A DNA stretch of 64,000 bases, taken from assembly GCA_958510825.1 (NCBI GenBank), contig OY294044.1:38489816-38553815 (forward strand). Direction: 5' to 3'. Under the pieces are notes generated by a model. The model saw only the letters and a list, made by a program, of their open reading frames with translations. It did not search any database and was not told the origin of the DNA. This document shows positions 20,316 through 32,705 of this stretch, piece by piece. The stretch's first letter is position 1. Each line of letters opens with the position of its first letter. This stretch comes from Brachypterus glaber (Eukaryota; Arthropoda; Insecta; Coleoptera; Kateretidae). The translations under genes and the position numbers were made by a program.

Positions 20316-21560
20316 GTGGACAAAACCGGACAAAATTGGACAAAACTGGACAAAATTGGACAAAATCAAAAATTATCCCTTATAATATTTCAACTTCCGA
20401 CTGGGGTCTGACTAGTCTAGTCTCTAGTCGACTAGAGATGTGCGTGTGTGCCGCGGCCGGTATATATAGTGCACCGCCGCCAAATTTACGGCGCGGCGCA
20501 GAACGTCGTCTAGAACAAAAACTGACTAAAAACGTTGTGTTATTGTTGATTTTTCTTTTTTATTTATTTTTAATAGTAATTTTTTGCCAATAAATTTTTA
20601 TTAAAATGCAATGATATGGGTATCAATCTTTTAAGAAAAAAAAATGTGATTTAATGGTACTACGGTGCCAGTACCATTTAAAAAAATTGAGTTTTATTGA
20701 AAAAAAAATGATTTGCCTAGTTTTAAACAGCTCCAAATTGGTTAACAATTAAATAAAACATTGTTTCATATTTTTCTTAAGAAAATGACTAAGACAAGAA
20801 TAATTTTGCATATGTCAAAGCTAACTAGATTTAAAATTAAAATTTAATTAAAAAATTACATGTTCTATCAAAAATTGACAAATTATACATGGTTGTACTC
20901 AGAATTCAATTTTGAATCAAAATATGTAGAAATATACAGGGTGTTCCATTTAAAAATCAAAAGTTGAGGTCATTTACGGCGAAAAGGGAAGTGACAGATT
21001 ATTTTTTACAATGTCAAAAATAAAGTTTATTCATTTATTTACATCCTCTAAATTTCATTTTGATAAGTTAATAAACAAAAAATTTATAGGGGTGTACCAC
21101 TATTTTGTGGCACCCGGTATAAGTATTTCAAACAGAACTTTTATTATTAGGTAACCTAAATTTTGTCACATATTTTTGGTATTTTTTCGTTATGTTTTAT
21201 GTTTTGTTTTAATTATTTGAGTGTTTTTTTTTAATGTTAAAATTAATAACGAGTTTTGAAATTTAATATTTAATTTAGTTTTGATTTTGTCCATTTTTTT
21301 AAGTATCTATGTATAAATACGCATTTAATAAAAATACTTACTTGTTTTAAAATTTAATATTTAATTTTATTTTGATTTTGTCCAATTTTTTTTGAATGTT
21401 TCTATGTATAAATACGTATTTATTATTTATATAAAATTTAATATTTAATTTAATTTTGATTTTGTCCAATTTTGTCCAGAATTTGTTGGCAAAATCAGTT
21501 TTTTTGATTACTTCCGTCCAGTTTTGTCCACCCGGACAAAATCAAACAACCCTGCCATAT
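20316..21560. mobile_element. repeat bounded by GGACAAAA motifs
   Basis: The left end has GGTGGACAAAACCGGACAAA followed by several GGACAAAATT repeats; the right end has TTTTGTCCAATTTTGTCCAG and TTTTGTCCACCCGGACAAAA, so the termini are repetitive and inverted. The interior holds a GC-rich patch (20440-20520), a segment repeated inverted at 57490-58100, and a nested unit starting CAGGGTGTTCCATTTAAA (20938) and ending GTGGCACCCGG. There is no transposase. The family is unknown. Confidence 0.5.
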
Positions 21561-21850
21561 ATATCCCATATCGGTTACTGCCGGCCACGCGTACCGGGGC
21601 TTTGATAAAAAATGTAAAGGGCCACTACTGCGCGCATATGCTGGCCACCTGTGCCAGGGCTTTAACAAAAATAACGTGAAGGGCCACTACTGTGGGCCAA
21701 TGCTAGCCATTCACTGGGCAGTAATAAATTTCCGGCCACCCGAGTCGGGGGCGACTGTTGGCTGCTGTGAACGCGTAGGCCCACAGCTGGCCATTGGTTT
21801 TGAGCCATCACAACCAAGTGCGGCAAAATTTTAAAAGGACTTTGATTGGC
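21545..21850. repeat. GC-rich block with GGGCCACTACTG subrepeats
   Basis: Unlike its surroundings this block is GC-rich. AAGGGCCACTACTG occurs twice about 65 bp apart, each copy following a GGGCTTTGATAAA / GGGCTTTAACAAA segment, and GGCCA is frequent throughout. There is no ORF. Its origin is not recognised. Confidence 0.5.
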
Positions 21851-21854
21851 CTTA

Positions 21855-22260
21855 AGAAAAGTTTTGACCTATCAGGTCAGCGTTTCAAAATAACCTAAAA
21901 AAAAAACAGTTTAAAACCGCTGGCGGTGTTCAGCGGCCAAAAATACGTGGGAATGTATATGTCGCACCTCTGGCAAAGAAGATATTTTTTCTGTGCCTGT
22001 GTCGTGACGTCAAAATCCATAGCCGGGTACAAAAAATTAATAATAATTTTATAAAAATGTTTTATAAGCTATCAATCTACTACACTTACAAAGAAAAGTA
22101 TATAAATATTTAGAAATTCCCCTAACGTTTTAATTGAAGTAAAAGAAAATTAAAAAAAAACAACAGATCCGAAAATTATGATTTAGTTGGACTTTTAAAT
22201 TATCCAAATTTTATTTAATAATATTGTAACATGGTGGCTGGGTATTCATTTTATCAAGTT
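21855..22260. repeat. dispersed MITE-like repeat
   Basis: GTGTTCAGCGGCCAAAAATA and the GGGAATGTATATGTCGCACC block are shared with the MITE at 1505-1973. The part from ATAGCCGGGTAC (about 22020) to CATGGTGGCTGG (about 22240) is repeated inverted at about 41365-41600 and again in the second block copy. There is no coding sequence. Confidence 0.55.
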
Positions 22261-22566
22261 TATAAAAAATCTGCCTGGCCAATCCTTTTCTATTCGCAAT
22301 GACAGCTCACGTGACGTTTATAACTTGTGAAAAATGTTTTTAAAAATTTCTTCGAAATTATTATTTTTACTCAAATCTTTTGTTTTTCATATTATAAATA
22401 AAATATAAATAAAATACAAAATTACACTAAAACATATAGTATTTGTAGAAAAAACAAGCTACCGACGAAATCTTTTTGTGTTTTATTCAATTTGTGAAGA
22501 GTTGACTGGAAGGTGAAATCTATTTGAACTCGTTATAAACGTACTCTGCAGAGATATAAAAGCTCT

Positions 22567-22673
22567 AAACTTGTTTCCGTATGCGTGCGACGAAATAAGT
22601 AAGATGTAAGATCAAGCGTGTACCATGTACGTTATTTTATTGGTTAGAATCACGCGCATGCGGAAACAAGGTT
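22567..22673. mobile_element. small MITE, ~20-bp inverted ends
   Basis: AACTTGTTTCCGTATGCGTG at the left and CACGCGCATGCGGAAACAAG at the right are near-perfect inverted repeats around a ~65-bp spacer. Confidence 0.55.
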
Positions 22674-23059
22674 TTTATTGCAGGTAAATTGAGTAATTTC
22701 GTTTGACTTATCTTAACAGTGCGAATTAATTTCTTTTTTTGCTCTAACCTTTTCGTTTTTAATACACCTATTGGGCCTAATCTAATATTCATTTGTCACC
22801 ATTCATTTCATTAGTTAAATCCCTTAATAAAATGTTCGTAAAACCATTACTAGAGTTCGACGGCAATATTTTACACTACATATTTTGTAAAAAAGACTTA
22901 ACCTGGGAAAGAAAAACTAATATTTTAAGTCATGTGAATACAAAAACCCATAAAGGAGATGAGGAGCAAGGACAATTTAATATTTAAAGTAAGTAAAAAG
23001 ATACAAAATTAATTTTAATCACAAGTGACCTTTTTATTGCGAATAAAAAACGATTGACC
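22674..23059. other. no clear feature
   Basis: AT-rich sequence. An ORF at 22793-22987 shows no family signature. The last part may be a remnant of the 5' region of the following LINE fragment. Confidence 0.35.
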
Positions 23060-24410
23060 AGTCAGGCAACTTGGTAAGCGCACCTACTATTTCAAAAATT
23101 ATAAATGAAAATCTTAAACAAGGTAATTTTCCAGACATTCTCAAAATAGCCAAAGTCACACCAGTGTACAAGAAGGGCAGTGATCTTGGAAATTACAGGC
23201 CAATATCTGTCCTTTCAGTTTTTTCTAAAGTTTTTGAAATAGTTCTACACAGAAGGCTTCTTAATTTCTTGCATAAAATAAATTTTCTGAGTAAAGAGCA
23301 AAATGGGTTTCAAAAGAGGAAAAGCACACAAACAGCTATTGCCAATCTAACCGAATTCATCTATAAAAATATTGGGGATAAGAAGACAGTACTAGCCGTA
23401 TTCCTTGACTTGTGCAAGGCCTTTGATGTGGTGGACCATAAAATCCTATTAACTAAATTAAAAGCTCTTGGTATCGAAGGAAAAAGTCTCAAAATGTTTA
23501 CTAGTTATCTGGAAAATCGTAAACAATACACATATGTTAGTGACAAAAAGAGTGATTACAAATCTATTAAAAATGGCGTGCTGGGACCTCTTCTTTTCCT
23601 CATATATATCAATGACCTTACAAATTGTGATATAAAAGGAAGCATGGTGCTATTTGCTGATGATACTGGACTCTTCTACTCTAAGAGTGAACAAGATATA
23701 TTTGAACATGCACAAAGTGATCTAGTCACCATTAACTAACTCATGGACTATGCAAAATAATATTAAACTAAATGAAAAAAAGTGTAACTATCTAGTCTTT
23801 AATAATGAAACTAACTGTGATAATTTTAACTTAGAACTTAATAATACAAAGCTTGAGCAAGTAAATAGTGCTAAATACCTTGGACTGACTTTTGATAGCT
23901 GCCTTAACACATTAGAACAATAAAGCAAAAAAATAACAATGTATGTTATTATTTGAGAAGAAAATCGTGCCTTCTAAATAATAAAACAAAACATGCTATT
24001 TACAACGCCTACCAAATACACATCTGATGTACCTACCAGCTTTTTGGGGCCATGCAAGACAAGCAGATCTACAGGACCTACAAGTTACACAGAATAAAGC
24101 ACTTAAGATTCTATTTAATAAGCCATTTCAAACAAGAACAGAAGATCTTTATGATGAACTGAAAATACTGCAAATCAATGAACTTATTAAACTGGGCAGT
24201 GTAAAAATAATTTATAAAATAAAAAACAGCAATATTATCATTAATATAAACCTATTGCAAAACTGTGATATTCATAACTACAATACTAGAACTAACCCAC
24301 AATATTATATACTGCCAAACACCACTAATGCAGGAAGAAAGAGAATAACACAGTCAGCTTTATCATGGTTTAATGAACTACCAGAAACCATCAAAAACAA
24401 ACAGGAGTAC
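23060..24410 (+). pseudogene. LINE reverse transcriptase, truncated
   Basis: The RT domain starts with INENLKQGNFPDILKIAKVT and PVYKKGSDLGNYRPISVLSV, followed by FLDLCKAFDVVDHKILL, a deletion at the expected [10 protein letters not shown] block (only [16 protein letters not shown] remains) and VLFADDTGLFY. Stops from 23737 and frameshifts break the following thumb; a last piece (24027-24410) has the LINE C-terminal pattern (LQDLQVTQNKALKILFN, SALSWFNELPETIK). The copy is cut at its right end by the M1 element at 24415. The loss of residues next to the RT active site alone makes it inactive. Confidence 0.85.
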
Positions 24411-24414
24411 TATA

Positions 24415-25114
24415 CAGAGCGGTCCAAAAGTCACCCCCCCCCCTCTTAACTTTTGAACCAGTTGAGATATCGACTTCAAATTTGGAACTTTTAAATAAGA
24501 CAACTTAAACTATCTTTTAGCATATATTTAATACTTTCAGCTCTTAAAATGTGGGCAGGGGGGCATGGGAGCACATTTTTTTAAATGGAAAGAAGGATCG
24601 TGTAATACATCATTTTAAAGCTTATAAAATTCTCCATTTAATTCCATATTTTTAAATTAAAAAAAAAAAATTTTTGGGTTTAAAATGGGGTTGAAAATGG
24701 GTATTATTTTTTTAAAAATGCCTAATTTCATCATAAAAAAATGTTAATTATACTTTTAAACTAATTGTAGTTGACATAAATAAAAATTTATAAAAAAAAA
24801 CTTAAAAAATCGAATGTTTTAGCACAAAAAATTGAAAAATTAAAAAGTCCAAACCTTAAAAAACATTTTTAAAAAATTTAAAAATGTTAGTTTAAATAGA
24901 GAATTTTATAAGCTTTAAAATGATGTATCACATGACCCCCCTTTCCATTTAAAAAAATGTCCCCCATGCTCCCCTGCCCACATTTTAAGAGCTGAAAATA
25001 TCAAATATATGCTAAAAGATAGTTTAAGTTGTCTTATTTAAGAGTTCTAAATTTGAAGTCGATATCTCAACTCGTTCAAAAGTTAAAGGGGGGGGTGACA
25101 TTTGGACCGCACTG
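24415..25114. mobile_element. hairpin MITE M1, complete copy
   Basis: 700 bp between TA dinucleotides, starting CAGAGCGGTCCAAAAGTC and ending GACATTTGGACCGCACTG. The two halves are reverse complements over most of their length with AT-rich centres. A C-run/G-run lies just inside each end. It interrupts the LINE at its left. No ORF. Used here as the reference for the other M1 copies. Confidence 0.85.
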
Positions 25115-25851
25115 TATTTATATTAGAACTAGAACTATTTAAATATTATTTTTTTATATATACAGGGTGTATCAGAACTCACGTTATAAAAATTACATAT
25201 GTATTTATACAGCAGTAAAAAGAAATTGAGCTAAATTTGAGAGGGGGGTGTATGTATGAAATTTTGAGATAAGAACGTTTTGTTTCCACCAATCCCAGAA
25301 GCTGTTACAATTACCTATAAAAGTGGATAAATCGCCCATTTCGACACTCCCAAGCAACAAGGATGTAACTCAAGTTAGAGCCATTTTGAGTTATACTCAT
25401 AGGTAAACGCCTTGAAAAAAGACACACATGGTGGTACTACTCAGGTTTCCCCACAGTCCACTTTAAGCGAAAGTTTATTTAAAATCACTAAAGTAAGAAA
25501 TCCTAAACTTGAATATTATCAGAAACAAACAGTAAATAAACAATAAATACTTAAACAGTTAAATAGAAAATTTTATAAGCTTTCAAATGATGTATCACAT
25601 GACTTCCTTTTCCACTTCAATCATTTACCCACCCTTAAATAACAAAAAAAAAAATATTTTAGAAATTTAGCTGTCGTGAAAAATGACAATATATGAGTTA
25701 CGGCTTTGTTGCTTGGGGGTATCGATTTGGTTTCTATGGAAACATACCAGTAGCTGAAGGTATGCATTTTGAAAGTTTGTAGAGAATGTCAAATTGAAAT
25801 TTTTCATATGACAATTTGTCAAAAATATTTTTTAAGATATAAACTGTTATA

Positions 25852-27011
25852 CAGGGTGTTCCGTGAGGAAAGGGAAATATTTTAAGGATGTATTCTAGAG
25901 GTCAAAATAAGAAAAAAGTTCTTATAAACAAATGTCCAAAAACGACTCGTAAGGGAGCTACGCCCCTTCAAAGGGGTCCCAAAATTTCGATTTTTTATTA
26001 ATAACTTCGGAACCCTTTGTGTTAAAGCATCGAGGTTTAGCACGTGATCTATGCTTTATAAAGCCTATCAGCCAATGGTATTTGCATGTAGTTACTTTAA
26101 CCAGGGGCGTCCGTAATGGGGGGTCTTATCACTTTTTTGCCCAAAACTTCTTCTGCTCAACTTTTTTGTGGGTTTGTTTTTAGAATATTATAACCAAGGT
26201 AAAAACACATAAAAAAGGTACTCTTGTTGTAATACCATAGGATTAACTGTTTTCGAAAAAAATACAATTAAAGGCAAACTTACACCTTTCTAGAACCAAA
26301 AATTAAAACTAAAATGTTAAAAACCAGAATTTTAATTTTGCAGTGTGATTCTACATCAAAAGCTAAGAAAAAAGTTTTATACATGTAGGTTCAAAAATCG
26401 ATTTTAAAGGTACCATCACCCTTCAAAAATTTTGGAGACCATAACTCCCTTATCATTGATTTTTGGAATTACCTGTATACAAACTTTTTTTCTTAGTTTT
26501 TGGTGTACAGTTAACCTACACCATTGAAATTTTGGTTTTCAACAATTTGGTGTTTAATTTTTGGTTCTTGAAACTTGTAATTTTGCCTTTAATTGTATTT
26601 TTCTCGAAAACGGTTAATCCTAAAGTATTTTAGCAAGAGTACCTTTTTAATGTGTTTTTACCTAAAGAATACTATTCCAATAATAAACCCACAAAAAACT
26701 TTAACAGAAAAAAGTTTGGGGCCAAAAAGTGATTAGACCCCTCTTGTCGCACGCCCCTGGTTTAAGTGACTACATGCAAATACCATTGGCTAATAGGCCT
26801 TATTAAGAATAGATCACATGCAAAACCTTGTTGCTATAACACAAAGGGTTCCTAAGTTATTAATTAAAAATTAAATTTTTGGTACCCCATTTGAAGGGGC
26901 GTAGCTCCCTTATGAGCCGTTTGTGGACATATGTTTATGGGAACTTTTTTTCTTATTTTGACCTATACAACATATTCTTTAAATATTTCCCTTTCCTCAC
27001 GGAACACCCTG
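25852..27011. mobile_element. foldback MITE nested in F2 left arm
   Basis: CAGGGTGTTCCGTGAGGAAA at the left and TTTCCTCACGGAACACCCTG at the right are perfect inverted ends flanked by TA. Arms of about 550 nt remain complementary (for example GGGGCGTAGCTCCCTTATGA opposite TCGTAAGGGAGCTACGCCCC). No ORF of known type. The F2 arm resumes directly on the far side. Confidence 0.8.
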
Positions 27012-27099
27012 TATTACTGGAAGATTATGGATTTTTTAACTGTATTGTAATAATTTTCTAAATTTCTTAAGTGTTTTTCTTTGTTATAATCCTACTTTT

Positions 27100-27929
27100 A
27101 ATTTTAGGTCTTAATTTAGAACGGTTGAATAATTGAAAGTTTTACATGTTAAATGGGATACTATTTAAGGAAATATTTTTAAACTCCCTTTAATCTTATT
27201 AAGAAAAAAGTAAAGAATTAAAATAGGACTTACATAAAAAGAAAAAAGATTGTTTTAAATGTTAAAATTTACTGGATGAAAGAAGAAGACAATTTAACTA
27301 TTATAGTGTGGAATCCCTACCAATTTCCCTTCTATTCACATCCAAACCACCTTCGCGGGCTCTGTTCACCAAACGCAGCATGGGTTGGCACCTTCCAAAA
27401 AACCGCTCTGCATAAGTGGCCGCAGTCTCTAATGCGGTCCTATTACATTTACCGTAAATAATTAGCTCTTTCCAAGAAAATTTATCCCAGAATTTTTTTA
27501 GAATTTAATTTTTTTGGTTTATTAAAGATTATTGATTTAATATTAATTTATTTATAAGTATGATATTTATTTACTTAGTTTGAACTTTTTTGAATAATTG
27601 TAACGAAATAAACTATTAGACAGTGATTTATTATTTATATTTATGTTTTATTAATAATAATCCTACCTATTATATAAAAAATATTGGTTTTCTACTTTTT
27701 TAATCGTATGGATTGAGGGGCATTTTAAACATTTATCTGTTGATATATATTTTAAATAGTACATTTTCCATTGCAGTTTATGTGCACATGTAAATTTTTA
27801 AATTATTCAGCGGTTCTTAATTTGGACCTAAAAATTAAAATAGGTTACAACAAAGAAAAAACACTTAACTTTGCAAAATTATTACAATAAAGTTAAAAAA
27901 TACATAATCTTCCAGTAATATAACAGTTA
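27100..27929. other. F2 centre, no gene
   Basis: This is the loop and inner arms of F2. 27276-27461 has an ORF (VWNPYQFPFYSHPNHLRGLC) and higher GC than its neighbours but no family signature; it may be another small insertion. Confidence 0.35.
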
Positions 27930-28023
27930 TAAAGAACTTTCACTTTCGGGTTTAGACCGTGTTAGTGGATTTTCACTTGAAAATCCATTAACACGGTCTA
28001 AACCCGAAAGTGAAAGTTCTTTA
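27930..28023. repeat. near-perfect 94-bp palindrome
   Basis: The arms TAAAGAACTTTCACTTTCGG and its reverse complement extend about 45 nt with one mismatch around a 4-nt loop. It interrupts the right arm of F2, so it is a recent insertion or a hairpin-type MITE. Confidence 0.8.
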
Positions 28024-28243
28024 TATCTTAATGGCCGTGAAAGCTTAAAATCTAAAATATAACAGTTTACATCTTAAGAAATATTTTTGTCAAATTGTCA
28101 TATGAAAAATTTCAATTTGACATTCTCATCAAACTTTCAAAATGCATACCTTTAACTACTGGTATGTTTCCATAGAAATCAATAGAGCTCTCTACAACTA
28201 GAATTATGAAACAAAAGACGTCTACCCTATATCTATCTCATTT

Positions 28244-28334
28244 GTGCTACACTTTCCAGCCAACCAAATAAATACTGTATTTGTTTTTCATACAACAAAT
28301 ACAGTATTTATTTGGTTGGCCGGAAAGTGTAGCA
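28244..28334. repeat. near-perfect 91-bp palindrome
   Basis: GTGCTACACTTTCC(A/G)GCC and AACCAAATAAATACTGTA belong to arms of about 42 nt with one mismatch around TTTCATAC. The arm resembles the ends of the larger candidate element at 28440-33182, so it may be its shortest derivative. Confidence 0.75.
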
Positions 28335-29089
28335 CTGAGCGGCACGAACGAACATAGCTAATGTGAATCTGTAGAATAAGATAATTCTACTAAAATTTAG
28401 ATGGCGCCAGTAATTTCTTTAATAAAAATAATATAGTTACACTTTTCGCCCGGCCAAGTAAATATTGGGGTAATTCCAGCAAATCCTGACATGGCTGGAT
28501 TAAAATAAAATACAGATTATTATTAGCATTTATAGGCATAATGGTAGCTTATGAACTGAATTTTCTGGTAGTGGCAATTTCATAGTCATCAAGGTGGTTT
28601 CTTAAATAATTACAGTTTTATTTAGGGGTACGTGGTACGTGGACAATTCACTCCGTATTTGGCGTCAATTAACAACTCAAAAACTGTGGTTTAAACTGTG
28701 TTTCTTTGAAGCTAACTACTTTTGTATTATAGATTATTTTATATATTTTCGTTAACTATACATTTTAGACGGTAAGTAAACGTTTTATTTTCTTTTTCTT
28801 GAAATATGAAAAATCATCAAAAAATTGTAAAGTAAGCAACAAAAAAGTATATTTTTTTTGTTTTTTGACTTAATTTTTTACTTAATACTCTTCTACTTTT
28901 AGATTATCTTAATTTGGTGTAATTTTTATTTAATTATGTAATTATTTTATTTTATTTTTTATTCTCTAAAAAAAAAAGTGTTAACTTTGTAACGTAAGCA
29001 ACGCGTAATATTAAGGATCGCTTATTACTTTATTATTACACTTGGATTTGCTTTAATAATTCCATAATTCCACAAATTATTAAAAAAAT

Positions 29090-29990
29090 AAACAACCCGA
29101 AGCACCGTGGTCCAATTCTGAAAAAAAGTTGGTCAAAACCTCATTTGATTATTTTTGAGTGGTTTTGATCACCCATGTGGTATGAAAAAACACATAAACA
29201 GAAATATTATTTAATGCACAGTGGGTTAAATGTCATAAAACATAAACAAGCCAGAGTGTATTTGTCGGTTTGGTCATTCCACAATTCGACAAATTATTAA
29301 AAAATAATGAAACTAACGCACTATGGGTCGAATTCGGAAAAAAGTGGTCAATTTTTTATAGCATTTTTAATGTCCGCTTAGGTATGGTAATATAAAAACT
29401 ATGATTTACCGCACAGTGGCCATAATATAGTTTTTACATTTTTAAGCATGTTTTTGCCCCAGAGTTCAATAAAATTATATAAAAATGAAGGCTAACGTAC
29501 TGTGGCCCGAATTAGGAAAAAGTGGTTAAAACTTTTTTTGTGTGTTATAGCATTTTTCATGTTTGCTTGAATATGGCAACATAAAAATTAAGACGATTTA
29601 CCGCGCAGTGGTCATAACATAGTTTTTTACATTTTTAAGCATGTTGTACCCCAGAGTTCAATAAAATTATTTAAACATGAAGGCTAACGCACTATGGTCC
29701 GAATTAGAAAAAAAAGTGGTCAAAACTTTTTTTTTGTGTGTTATAGCATTTTTCATGTCTGCTTGAGTATGGCAACATAAAAAATTAAGATGATTTACCG
29801 CAAAGTGGTCATAACATAGTTTTTTACATTTTTAAGCATGTTGTACCCCAGAGTTCAATAAAATTATTTAAAAATGAAGACTAACGCACTATGGTCCGAA
29901 TTAGAAAAAAGTGGTCAAAACTTTTTTTTGTGTGTTATAGCATTTTTCATGTCTGTTTGATTAGGCAACATAAAAATTAAGATGATTTAA
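29090..29990. repeat. ~190-bp tandem array, five units
   Basis: Each unit has GC(A)C(C/T)(A/G)TGGTCCGAATTAG, then a run AAAAAAGTGGTCAAAACTTT, TTATAGCATTTTTCATGTCT, a CGCACAGTGGTCATAACATAG block and CCCCAGAGTTCAATAAAATT. Units start at about 29103, 29319, 29499, 29689 and 29886. The last three are most alike. There is no coding content. Confidence 0.75.
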
Positions 29991-29994
29991 AAAA

Positions 29995-30735
29995 ACACTT
30001 CTGCGCATAAGTATATTCTACCAAACATTTCTGCGCATGGTATATTTCCAGAACACTTTTTCGCATTCATATGTATTATTAAACACTTCTGCGCATAAAT
30101 ATTTTTCACCAAACACTACTGCGCATTAATGTTTTACCAAAAACTACTGCGCATGGTATATTTGTAATTGTTTGCTAGAATACTTTTGGGCATTCGTATG
30201 TACTATTAAACACTTCTGCGCATAAATATGTTCTACCAAAACCTTCTGCGCATGGTATATTTATATATGTTTGCCAGAATACTTTTGGGCATTCGTATGT
30301 ACTATTAAACACTGCTGCGCATAAATATATTCTACCAAACACTACTGCGCATGTTATATTTGTATATGTTTGCCAGAACACTTTTGGGCATTTGCATGTA
30401 TTATCAAACACTTCTGCGCATAAATATGTTTCACGAAACCTCTTCTGCGCATGTTATATTTGTATATGTTTGCCAGAACACTTTTGGGCATTTGTATGTA
30501 TTATCAAACACTTTTGCGCATAAATATGTTTCACGAAACCTCTTCTGCGCATGGTATATTTGTATATGTTTGTCAGAACACTTTGGGCATTCGCATGTAT
30601 TATCAAACACTTCTGCGCATAAATATGTTCCACGAAACCCTACTGCGCATGGTATATTTGTATATGTTTGCATGTATTATCAAACACTTCTGCGCATATT
30701 TGTGTTTGCCTGAGCAGTACTGCGCATGCGGAAAT
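29995..30735. repeat. ~100-bp tandem array rich in TGCGCAT
   Basis: Higher-order units of about 100 bp (GCATAAAT at about 30216, 30316, 30418, 30516 and 30617) are made of smaller CACTTCTGCGCATAAATATG and CTTCTGCGCATGGTATATT segments; TGCGCAT occurs about 17 times. The array is open in several frames on both strands only because it is repetitive. Confidence 0.8.
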
Positions 30736-30896
30736 AAAACAAACTCAAATTTACCTCAACTATACCGAATATACCCGAACAAAAAAAACTCGATTATAAC
30801 GAAATATATCCGTAAAATCTAAAAAAAACATGTGTAAGCTTGTTTAAAGGCTTTAGACCGCTTTATCTCAAAGCCCTTAGCTTATTTATTCTGCAA

Positions 30897-32220
30897 TGTT
30901 GAGGGCCCTTTCAATTCCTTTATAATGAGGGCCCCATGCTATGAAATCGTCAACGAGCCTTTCTAATAAACTAATACAAGGTCCTTACTTTCATGATTAA
31001 TAAAATAATTATAAATGATAAGTTTCTACTCTTAAATAAGACAACTTAAGGTTTTGATTTTTCAATTTTTTGTGCGAAAACATTCGATTTTTTAAGTTTT
31101 TTTTATAAATTTTTATTTATGTCAACTAAAATTAGTTTAAAAGTATAATTAACATTTTTTATGATGAAATTAAGCATTTTTAAAAAATTATTTGTTTTTT
31201 TTTTTAGACGAATTTTGACATTAATACCCATTTTTAACCCCATTTTAAACCCATTTTTTTTTTTTAATTTAAAAATATGGAGTTAAATGGAGAATTTTAT
31301 AAGCTTTAAAATAATGTATTACATGACCCCCCTTTCCATTTAAAAAAATGTGCCCCCATGCCCACATTTTAAGAGCTAAAAGTATTAAATATATGCTAAA
31401 AGATAGTTTAAGTTGTCTTATTTGAAAGTTCCAAATTTGAAGTCGATATCGATTGAACGAGTTGAGATAACGACTTCAAATTTAGAACTCTTAAATAAGA
31501 CAACTTAAACTATCTTTTAGCATATATTTGATATTTTCAGCTCTTAAATGTGGGCAGGGAGGCATGGGGGGACATTTTTTTAAATGGAAAGGGGGTTCGT
31601 GTGATACATCATTTTAAAGCTTATAAAATTCTCTATTTAAACTAACATTTTTAAATTTTATAAAAATGTTTTTTAAGGAATTGTTTGTGCAAAAACATTC
31701 GATTTTTTAAATTTTTTTTTATAAATTTTTATTTATGTCAACTAAAATTAGTTTAAAAGTATAATTAACATTTTTTTATGATGAAATTAGACATTTTTAA
31801 AAAATTATTTGTTTTTTTTTAGAGGAATTTTGACATTAATACCCATTTTCAACTCCATTTTAAACCCAATTTTTTTTTTATTTAAAAATATGGAGTTAAA
31901 TGGAGAATTTTATAAGCTTTAAAATGATGTATTACACGACCCCCCTTTCCATTTAAAAAAATGTGCCCCCATGCCCCCCTCCCACATTTTAAGAGCTGAA
32001 AGTATTAAATATACGCTAAAAGATATTTTAAGTTGTCTTATTTAAAAGTTCCAAATTTGTAGTTAATATCTCAACTGCTTCAAAAGTTAAGAGGGGAGGG
32101 CCCTTTCAATTCCTTTATAACGAGGGCCCATGCTATGAAATCGTCAACGAGCCTTTCTAATAAACTAATACAAGGTCCTTACTTTCATGATTAATAAAAT
32201 AATTATAAATGATAAGTTTC
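30897..32220. repeat. 128-bp direct repeats around two truncated M1 copies
   Basis: GAGGGCCCTTTCAATTCCTT to AAATGATAAGTTTC is present at 30897-31025 and 32094-32220 with very few differences. Between them lie two M1 copies without their terminal 15-25 bp, joined at about 31450 within GATATCGATTG. The first also lacks a piece of its left arm. Confidence 0.7.
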
Positions 32221-32705
32221 CAGCGAGGGGTCCCTAATAAACTTCGGGTGGGGCCCGGGCCGCTTCTACGGCCCAGCGGCCTTGCCAGTCTGCCGTTGAC
32301 TCGAAGTACGCTCTCGGATTTGCAAAACATTATAAACATACTTTTAATGTAACGTAAGCAATGAATTTCCTTGTAACGTAAGCAACGGATATTTCATTTT
32401 TTTAATACATAATTCAGGAATTTATTTAGATTTAAAACATTATAGCCTGACTTCTAAAACATTCTCAAATCCACATTTAGTTCCAAAAAATATATATTTT
32501 GGAATAGAACAGAAATTTAAAGATTTATGTACCTAAGTCAAAATCTATGTCAGAAAATGTAACGTAAGCAACACTACATAAAATTATAAATTTCTCACAA
32601 ATTAAACTTATTATACTAATTATAAATATATATTTTGTTACTTTGTTAATTACTGAAAATTAATATTGTATTTAAATATTATGTGTTTTAATTTAACTGA
32701 TAAAT
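32221..32705. other. no gene; GC patch and AT-rich sequence
   Basis: A GC-rich patch at 32221-32330 (GTGGGGCCCGGGCCGC) gives a short minus-strand ORF without known features. The rest is AT-rich and contains three of the GTAACGTAAGCAA motifs. Confidence 0.4.

Noticed and set aside
29090..30735. CRISPR-like array
   Set aside because: Units are contiguous, diverged and without unique spacers, in a eukaryotic genome: ordinary tandem repeats.
30175..30822. Overlapping ORFs of 78-123 codons on both strands
   Set aside because: They are repeats of the same few residues produced by the ~100-bp tandem array.
32157..32339. 60-codon minus-strand ORF in a GC-rich patch
   Set aside because: No family motif; its composition follows from the GC patch.
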